A DNA stretch of 37,987 nt from Chloroflexota bacterium. Its GTDB lineage: Bacteria > Chloroflexota > Anaerolineae > J102. Position 1 is the first letter of the stretch, and the number at the start of each line of letters is the position of its first letter. The stretch spans positions 1 through 37,987 of the forward strand of contig PIVW01000003.1 of NCBI GenBank assembly GCA_003353825.1, in the 5' to 3' direction. This document shows, in pieces, positions 32,919 to 37,987 of the stretch. The notes beneath the pieces were generated by a model, which did not search any database, was not told the DNA's origin, and saw only the letters and a program-made list of their open reading frames with translations. The translations under genes and the position numbers were made by a program.

Positions 32919-34364
32919 TTACATCAATATCCGACCCAACTGGTCGGTGCTGGGCTCTGCTCAGCAGAACCAATCTTCGCTGAGACGAGGGGGGGGATAG
33001 GTTCTCTGTTTAGGTGCTGAATGTGAGGGGCGCGTTAACCCGGCAAAGCTATAAGCCATTGTCTCGATCGTGTTGAAGACTGTTTCGTTAGCAGAGGTCG
33101 GATCTCCACCTTTCTGCGCTACGAGGTTGGCGATCTCTCGTTGCAAGCTGTCCATGCGGGGATCTCGATGCTGCCACGCATGCACGAAATTGGGCGCATC
33201 CAGGTCGCCGACCCACGTTTCACGGTCTGGGTGCTCGAGTATGGCACTGCCGGGCGGGACAAGTAAACGGATCGAGAGTTGAACCGGCGGCGTGTTAGGT
33301 ACCAGATCTCGGCTGCGGATCCAGGCCAGAAGGTCGAGATAGTCTTGCAGGGTGGCCCATGGCGTAAAGGGCATCCAGGTAGGTTGCACAGGCAGGCCGG
33401 CGTCGGCAAGGATGGTGAGAGCCTCGTCCATGTCAGATACGGTATGGCCCTTGTTCAATCTTGCAAGTACAGTGTCGCTGGTTGCCTCAAAAGCGGAGAC
33501 AACGAAACTTGCGCCCAGCGATTTGAGCTTTGGCATGAGTCCACGATGTTCAAGGAGGTGTTCGACCTTCGTGGTGAAGTCGAACGTAATACCACTGTGG
33601 ATTTCGTGTAGCCATCTGGCTATCTGTCTGACGTAGCCGGGGCCATTCAGAAAATCAGGGTCACCAAAGGTGATGTGGCGAGCACCGGAAGCGATCTGTT
33701 GTTCGATATCAGCCTTGACAACTTCTGCCGGTACCACAAAAAAACGTCCCTCATAAATCGGTGTAATGGGGCAGTGTCGACAGGTGTGCAAACAACCCCG
33801 GCTGGCTTCGACGTAGCCAGCGCGCGTGCGCCTGCCGTTTTCAATATAGTGCGCGTAGTGATCAAGTGCAGGTAAGACTTCACGATGTGGGACGGGAAAA
33901 CCCTGGCGTTCGAGATTGGGCTGCCGACAACCTGCTGAGGTTGATACCCCACGAACCGAATCGACATCTCCATCGTTTTCCAGGGTACGCACTAAGTTGA
34001 GCAGCGGCGCTTCATATTCACCGGCGATCACGGAATCCGCCAGCGGTAAGACTCCATTCACTCGCTGGAACAAGTAGCTTGCGTTTAGCTGGGCATAGAG
34101 CCCGTAAAAACAAATGTGTGCGTCCGGGTTGATCGTTCGCACTTGTTCCGCTACCTGCACGGCCAGGCGCATGGCGGTGTGCATGGGCGCCGCCATGCCC
34201 ACCACATCGGCTCCCCTTACAGCCTCGATCGATAGGGTTTCGAGCGAAAGATCTTGGGCCAACACATCGAACCCGGCTCCGTTTAACGTTGCCAGGGGCC
34301 AGGCCAGACTTAAGGGCTGATGTCCCAGTTCGTAGGAGGCCAGCAACAGAACCTTCAACTTCAT
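32919..34364 (-). CDS. CUAEP-tail radical SAM selenoprotein with B12-binding-type N-terminal domain
   Basis: The frame from ATG 34364 meets TGA at 32961-32963 after 467 residues in the context SEDWF-Cys-TGA-Ala-Glu-Pro. It then continues in frame for 13 more residues (AEPSTDQLGRILM) to TAA 32919-32921. Cys-Sec-Ala-Glu-Pro is the defining tail of the CUAEP/CCAEP-tail radical SAM family, in which U is selenocysteine or Cys. Decoding TGA as Sec468 gives 481 residues. A SECIS-like hairpin follows the TGA. The N-terminal cobalamin-binding-like domain (about 1-140) includes LAWPLATLNGAGFDV. The radical SAM motif is C191-X3-C195-X2-C198 in ASRGCLHTCRHC. The start overlaps the YggX-like stop (ATGA). 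The reaction is unknown; the Cys-Sec pair suggests redox chemistry at the tail. Confidence 0.93.
32931..32963 (-). promoter_or_regulatory. selenocysteine TGA and SECIS-like hairpin
   Basis: The UGA (32961-32963) is followed by a 6-bp stem CCGACC/GGTCGG (32947-32942 with 32936-32931) with loop AGTTG. The apical loop begins 20 nt after the UGA, within the window described for bacterial SECIS elements, and has G at its second position as that consensus requires. The stem can be extended downward by further pairs with one mismatch. The element lies in the coding region, as expected for bacteria. SelB recognition is inferred. Confidence 0.8.
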
Positions 34365-34678
34365 TTACTCTGTGGTGCGGGTGCACCTTTACCGCCACCT
34401 TTGCCGCCCTGGCTTGGTGGCGTCCATCCCTCGGGCATCTGTGCATCATCGTCGAAGAAGAACTCTTCCATCTGTTCCATCATAAAGGCATTTGCCTGGG
34501 GGTCCAGGAGATTGAGCCCATAATGATTGATCAGAATCGTGGCCTGCTGCAACCACATATTCCATGCTTCTTGTGAAACGTTCTCGTAAATTCGCTGCCC
34601 CAGGTCACTCGAAGCGGGAGGTGCGGCCAGACCGGGCAATTCCTGCCCCAGTTTCACGCATTGAACCATTCGTGTCAT
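34361..34678 (-). CDS. YggX-like Fe(2+)-trafficking / oxidative damage protection protein
   Basis: This protein has about 105 residues from ATG 34678 (MTRMVQCVKLGQELPG); an alternative ATG at 34693 adds five residues. It matches the YggX family: the N-terminal Cys7 in VQCVKL, LGQRIYENVSQEAWNMWLQQ, TILINHYGLNLLDPQANAFM and the acidic C-terminal stretch before PEGWTPP. The last 17 residues are a Gly/Lys/Pro-rich tail beyond the usual end. YggX proteins help keep Fe-S clusters intact under oxidative stress. Its stop overlaps the start of the radical SAM selenoprotein (ATGA), implying joint production, perhaps to protect or supply that enzyme's cluster. Confidence 0.88.
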   Translation of the reverse strand: MTRMVQCVKLGQELPGLAAPPASSDLGQRIYENVSQEAWNMWLQQATILINHYGLNLLDPQANAFMMEQMEEFFFDDDAQMPEGWTPPSQGGKGGGKGAPAPQSK

Positions 34679-34753
34679 AATGTAGACATCCATTTGTAAG
34701 ATTAACCAGGCCAAGGAGCCCAGCGTCCTCCGATGATACAAGGTTTTGCGTGA

Positions 34754-35662
34754 ATGTCAACTGTTTCGCGACGTATACTCTATTTGGGGAGGGGTGGGAT
34801 TCTCTCGTTACTGCCGTTGCGAGCACTTTTGGATGCAGGTGCACACGTTGTTGGCATCGTAGTGCCTGGGCCAAACGTCGAACCAGCTATGCAGACGCTC
34901 ACAGCGGATCCCCCCCTCGAGTCCGACCTCCCCCTTGCCCTAAGCGCGGTCGTGCCCGATATCCGGCATGAGGCCTGGCGGCATGATATTCCAGTGTTTC
35001 AAGTCGGAAACATGCGGGCTACTGAGGCGATTTCGGTAATGCGTGCCTTGCAAGCCGATGTCATTTGCGTCAGTTGTTTTCCACGCATCTTGCCAAAAGA
35101 GTGGTTGGATAGCCCAGCAGTTGGTGCGTTCAATCTTCATCCTTCACTCCTGCCGGCCTATCGTGGGCCAAACCCCATATTCTGGCAGTTTCGGGCCGGT
35201 GAAGGGCGTTTCGGCATGACGCTGCACTTCATGGACGAGGGCATCGACAGTGGCGATATCGTCGATCAAGGTGTGGTCTCCATGCCTGATGGTGTGACGA
35301 CTGTCGAAGCAACCGAGAGATTGGCGAAGCTCGGCGCCCGGCTGTTGGTCGATGCTCTGGCAAAACCCACACTGCCACGCCGGCCTCAATCCGAAACCGC
35401 TGCCAGCTATCAGAGCTTCCCCGCACCTGATCAATGGATTATCCCGACCACATGGTCAGCGAAGCGAGCGTACAACTTTATACGCGGCGCCGACTCGTGG
35501 GGGCCCTTCTTCATCGAGACATCTTCTGGTACTCTGCATGTTCATCGGGCAGTGGCGTTTGATGACAATAAGTCGCAAAAGGCCGCATACATTGTCGATT
35601 GCTCCACCCTCCAAGTCCGGTTCGCAAAAGGGACACTCACCGTCGCAGGTAGCCTAGTTTAG
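34754..35662 (+). CDS. formyltransferase family protein (Fmt/ArnA/PurN-like)
   Basis: This 302-residue protein has the formyltransferase catalytic set: NLHPSLLPAYRGPNPIFWQF with Asn and His, and HFMDEGIDSGDIVDQG with the catalytic Asp. The N-terminus RRILYLGRGGILSLLPLRAL is a Rossmann-type start. A smaller C-terminal domain (about 215-302) resembles the Fmt C-terminal fold but is short. Enzymes of this fold move a formyl group from 10-formyl-tetrahydrofolate to an amine. The divergent neighbour is the YggX/selenoprotein pair, so it may belong to a dedicated pathway rather than to initiator tRNA formylation. True fmt cannot be ruled out. Confidence 0.85.
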   Translation: MSTVSRRILYLGRGGILSLLPLRALLDAGAHVVGIVVPGPNVEPAMQTLTADPPLESDLPLALSAVVPDIRHEAWRHDIPVFQVGNMRATEAISVMRALQADVICVSCFPRILPKEWLDSPAVGAFNLHPSLLPAYRGPNPIFWQFRAGEGRFGMTLHFMDEGIDSGDIVDQGVVSMPDGVTTVEATERLAKLGARLLVDALAKPTLPRRPQSETAASYQSFPAPDQWIIPTTWSAKRAYNFIRGADSWGPFFIETSSGTLHVHRAVAFDDNKSQKAAYIVDCSTLQVRFAKGTLTVAGSLV

Positions 35663-35742
35663 TGATATTGAACTACGTGCTTCGAGTTCCGTAACTTATG
35701 TTGAAGTTAACTGACTGCAGAAGCGCTCCTCGATACGACTAG

Positions 35743-35777
35743 ACGCAACATGCAACATGCAACACGCAGTACGCTAC
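35743..35777. repeat. heptamer array, five units, beside a promoter
   Basis: ACGCAAC, ATGCAAC, ATGCAAC, ACGCAGT and ACGCTAC follow one another in 7-base phase and end 6 bases before the -35 box of the glycerate kinase promoter. The rest of the gap 35663-35742 shows nothing recognisable. Confidence 0.75.
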
Positions 35778-35783
35778 AGACCG

Positions 35784-35812
35784 TTGACCTGTGCCATCGA
35801 ACAGAGTATAAT
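35784..35812 (+). promoter_or_regulatory. strong sigma-70 type promoter of the glycerate kinase gene
   Basis: TTGACC (35784-35789) and TATAAT (35807-35812) are separated by exactly 17 bases. This is the best consensus promoter in the window. Transcription should start near 35819, giving a leader of about 107 bases. Confidence 0.85.
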
Positions 35813-35822
35813 ACTGCTTAAC

Positions 35823-35911
35823 GAACAGCCCCTGTTCGCGCTGGGCAGCCCCGCCCGGTGCCCTCCCCGATGGGCGAGAGAATTAATTTTTGTCGGGGAG
35901 GGATTTTTTTT
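35823..35911 (+). promoter_or_regulatory. attenuator-like leader with intrinsic terminator before the glycerate kinase gene
   Basis: The leader has a first hairpin GAACAG-CCC-CTGTTC (35823-35837). It then has a perfect 10-bp terminator stem CCCTCCCCGA/TCGGGGAGGG (35861-35870 with 35893-35902), followed by A and eight T (35904-35911). Sequences CGCCC (35852-35856) and GGGCG (35872-35876) can pair around the terminator's left arm as a competing structure. The ribosome site TGGAG lies directly after the T-run and 15 bases after it is ATG. A terminator placed between promoter and start codon implies conditional read-through. I do not recognise a known riboswitch class. Confidence 0.7.
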
Positions 35912-35925
35912 GGAGTTTGCGTACA

Positions 35926-37311
35926 ATGAACCAGAGCCGATTTAATGCAAACATCCTGAATAATGATCCGCAGCGTCGCGCTCGCATCCTCCCTATTTTG
36001 GAGGCCGCGCTCGATGCGGTTGACCCTGCCGAATCCATCTTGGGCGTAGTGCGGCGTGAAGGGGATGTCTTGCATGTGCGCGAGCACAGCTATGATCTGA
36101 ACGACTACCGCAGCATCTATGTCGTTGGATTTGGCAAGGCTGCGACGCCGATGGCAACGGCGGTAAGAGCATTGCTTGCGAACAGGCTGTCTGGGGGTGT
36201 TCTGGCGACCAAATATGGGCACGGTCCCGGCCACCCAGATGATTTTCGACCTATCAACCTGTTACAAGCCGGCCACCCCGTACCCGATGAGGCAGGGCTT
36301 GATGCCGCTCATCAGATCGTCGCCGTACTGCGCAAGGCGGGTGCACAAGATCTCATTTTCTGTCTCGTGTCCGGCGGTGGCTCCGCCTTGTTGACACTTC
36401 CTGCAGAAGGCATTGGCCTGGCGGATATTCAAGCGACAACACAGGCGTTGCTAAATTGCGGCGCCACCATCCATGAGATCAATGCCGTGCGCAAGCATCT
36501 TTCTCAGGTCAAGGGGGGGCAACTGGCCCGGCTAGCGGCCCCGGCAACGCTTGTCAGCCTGCTGGTGTCAGATGTCGTGGGTAGCTCACTCGATGTCATT
36601 GCTTCTGGCCCGACCGTCCCTGATGGCTCGACCTGGGCTGACGCCTGGGCCGTGATCAGTAGTTATGATATCGAGGAAGTATTGCCTGAAGCGGTGCGCT
36701 CACGTTTACAGGCAGGGCTGAAGGGCATGTTGGAGGACACACCTGAAGCCGGAGATTCGGTATTCGCTCGTTGCCAGACTGTCATCGTCGCCGATAACGC
36801 CATTGCTGCTGGGGCCGCGGCCGAGAAAGCAACCGAGTCCGGTTTCAATGCGGCTGTCCTCTCCACATTTGTCGAAGGCGAGGCAAAAGAAGTAGCCAAG
36901 ATCGCCGTGGCGCTGGGACGTGAAGTGATCGCCCATGGCCGCCCTCTCCCTGCGCCCACCTGCCTGATTTTCGGCGGCGAGACCACCGTGACCATTCGCG
37001 GTAGAGGTAAGGGGGGGAGAAATCAGGAACTGGCTCTGGCAGCCTCGCTGTTGCTCAACATTCTACCTGAACGAGAACGGCTGGTACTGGTCTCGCTGGC
37101 GAGCGATGGTACAGATGGCCCCACCGACTCAGCGGGCGGCATCGTAGATGCTAGGACTGTCGAGCGAGGGCAACGACTCGGCCTGAGTGCCGCAGATCAT
37201 CTGGCGAACAATGATAGCTATTCTTATTTACAAGAAGTCGGAGATATGCTGCTGACCGGCCCTACACGTACCAATGTCAATGATTTGATATTTGTATTTG
37301 TTTTTGAGTGA
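35926..37311 (+). CDS. glycerate 2-kinase, GckA/MOFRL family
   Basis: This protein has about 461 residues from ATG 35926 ([16 protein letters not shown]), placed after a TGGAG ribosome site; the frame upstream runs into the terminator. The N-terminal DUF4147 domain contains [20 protein letters not shown] and [12 protein letters not shown] with the phosphate-binding glycines. The C-terminal MOFRL domain contains [20 protein letters not shown] and [15 protein letters not shown]. The family phosphorylates glycerate to 2-phosphoglycerate in serine, glyoxylate or sugar-acid catabolism. It is followed after 53 bases by a broken short-chain dehydrogenase gene, a common partner as an oxidoreductase of the same catabolic route. 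Expression is probably controlled by the leader element. Confidence 0.93.
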   Translation: MNQSRFNANILNNDPQRRARILPILEAALDAVDPAESILGVVRREGDVLHVREHSYDLNDYRSIYVVGFGKAATPMATAVRALLANRLSGGVLATKYGHGPGHPDDFRPINLLQAGHPVPDEAGLDAAHQIVAVLRKAGAQDLIFCLVSGGGSALLTLPAEGIGLADIQATTQALLNCGATIHEINAVRKHLSQVKGGQLARLAAPATLVSLLVSDVVGSSLDVIASGPTVPDGSTWADAWAVISSYDIEEVLPEAVRSRLQAGLKGMLEDTPEAGDSVFARCQTVIVADNAIAAGAAAEKATESGFNAAVLSTFVEGEAKEVAKIAVALGREVIAHGRPLPAPTCLIFGGETTVTIRGRGKGGRNQELALAASLLLNILPERERLVLVSLASDGTDGPTDSAGGIVDARTVERGQRLGLSAADHLANNDSYSYLQEVGDMLLTGPTRTNVNDLIFVFVFE

Positions 37312-37364
37312 CTGATCATCACTGTAAATTTGAGAGTTGCAGCAAAGATCACAGAGGTAGTTCT

Positions 37365-37871
37365 ATGCGTTTACAAGGTAAAGTTGCCGTGATTACCGGT
37401 TCTGCGTGCGGGATCGGGCAGGCTATTGCCCAGCGATTCGCGCGTGAGGGCGCCAAAGGTTGCCGTTGTCGATATCCGTGACAAGGAAGGTGCTACCACC
37501 GCCAGGGCGTTGGCTGACGCCGGCCATGATGCATTCTACGTCCACACAGATGTGTCCGATGCCGCTCAGGTCGAGGCGATGGTATGGGCGGTGATGGGGC
37601 GTTGGGGTCACATCGATACCCTTGTCAATGTCGCCGGTATCTGCCCCTTCGAGACTTTCTTGGATATGCCGGAGACGCTGTGGGATCAGGTGCTTGATGT
37701 CAATCTCAAGGGCTATTTTTTGGTGTCGCAGGCGGTTGCTAAGGCAATGGTCGAGCAAGGCACCAAGGGCCGGATCATCGCCGTCAGTTCGATATCAGCC
37801 GAGTTTGGCGGCAGCATGCAGGCGCACTATTGTGCTTCCAAGGCGGGTATCAATTTGTTGGTCAAATCAAT
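37365..37871 (+). pseudogene. short-chain dehydrogenase/reductase, frameshifted and truncated
   Basis: From ATG 37365 the frame gives [20 protein letters not shown], the glycine-rich NAD(P) motif, but it shifts after REGAK. One extra A in the run at 37455-37457 moves the reading to another frame that stops within 30 bases. The other frame resumes [29 protein letters not shown], the catalytic Ser region AVSSISAEFGG and YCASKAG. Homology ends at INLLVKS (about 37870), roughly 80 residues short, where sequence belonging to a mobile element begins. The single-base shift could be a sequencing error; the truncation is more convincing. Confidence 0.88.
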
Positions 37872-37886
37872 AGACGTTATAAGGAT

Positions 37887-37985
37887 TTAGATAAGAAGCT
37901 CGTTCGGGAGTTCATAATGCCAAGGGCGGAACTGTAGGCGGAAATTGTGAAGACCGCAACAGGTTTCGATAACGGCGTCACGAAA
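37887..37985 (-). mobile_element. C-terminus of a DDE transposase (IS5-like, DDE_Tnp_4 type)
   Basis: Reading in from the right edge on the minus strand gives 32 residues, AVIETCCGLHNFRLQFRPWH and then a short tail, ending at TAA 37887-37889. The CC-x-LHN-x-R pattern is characteristic of the last helix of DDE_Tnp_4 (DDE superfamily endonuclease) transposases. The element end should lie at about 37871-37886, abutting the truncated dehydrogenase. The rest of the element is outside the window. The termini at the left and right edges do not match each other, so two different elements are involved. Confidence 0.75.
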
Positions 37986-37987
37986 AC

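Overview
The window looks like one contig of an uncultured, moderate-GC bacterium. I would guess Chloroflexota (Anaerolineae-like) from the mix of a coproporphyrin-type heme operon, LiaS/DesK-type kinases, a CarD regulator and a CUAEP-tail radical SAM selenoprotein; this taxonomic call is inference. Both contig ends run into probable mobile elements that truncate host genes: an aldehyde dehydrogenase on the left and a short-chain dehydrogenase on the right. The right end carries a recognisable DDE transposase C-terminus.

Region 1 (1-11074, mostly minus strand): a drug/lipid-type ABC exporter (one ATPase, two ABC-2 permeases), a NarL/LiaR-type two-component pair, an iron alcohol dehydrogenase and the broken aldehyde dehydrogenase. 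Two toxin-antitoxin-like cassettes are wedged into this unit: MNT/HEPN between ATPase and permeases, and DUF4160(broken)/DUF2442 between kinase and regulator. A CarD regulator and a LiaF-like membrane protein follow. The ATPase and the LiaF-like gene share a 28-bp upstream element (23 of 28 bases identical) placed at the same distance from a candidate -10 box, so both are probably targets of the local response regulator.

Region 2 (11334-16606): a lecithin:cholesterol acyltransferase-like alpha/beta hydrolase whose nucleophile serine is replaced by glycine, then a Dpp/Opp-type importer (lipoprotein and two permeases, no ATPases here).

Region 3 (16798-27966, plus strand): a complete heme operon in the order AhbD-like radical SAM, hemA, hemC, hemD, hemB, hemQ, hemE, hemH, hemL, hemY, ended by a clear intrinsic terminator. 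It carries two unrelated candidates for the last step, coproheme decarboxylation: HemQ (peroxide-dependent) and the radical SAM protein (anaerobic). An FNR/CRP-type palindrome sits at about -41.5 from a plausible promoter in front of the radical SAM gene.

Region 4 (28078-37311): a split Fe-S protein gene, azlCD exporter genes coupled to a DUF89/ARMT1-like gene, an ATP-grasp ligase, a YggX-type iron protein coupled to a B12-binding-type radical SAM gene, a formyltransferase, and a glycerate 2-kinase preceded by a strong promoter and an attenuator-like leader. The radical SAM gene is the main discovery: its apparent stop is a TGA inside a Cys-TGA-Ala-Glu-Pro context, with an in-frame extension to TAA and a SECIS-like hairpin starting 14 nt downstream. 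It is therefore almost certainly a selenoprotein whose C-terminus a normal gene caller cuts off. Heptamer-phased degenerate repeats recur in at least five intergenic gaps.
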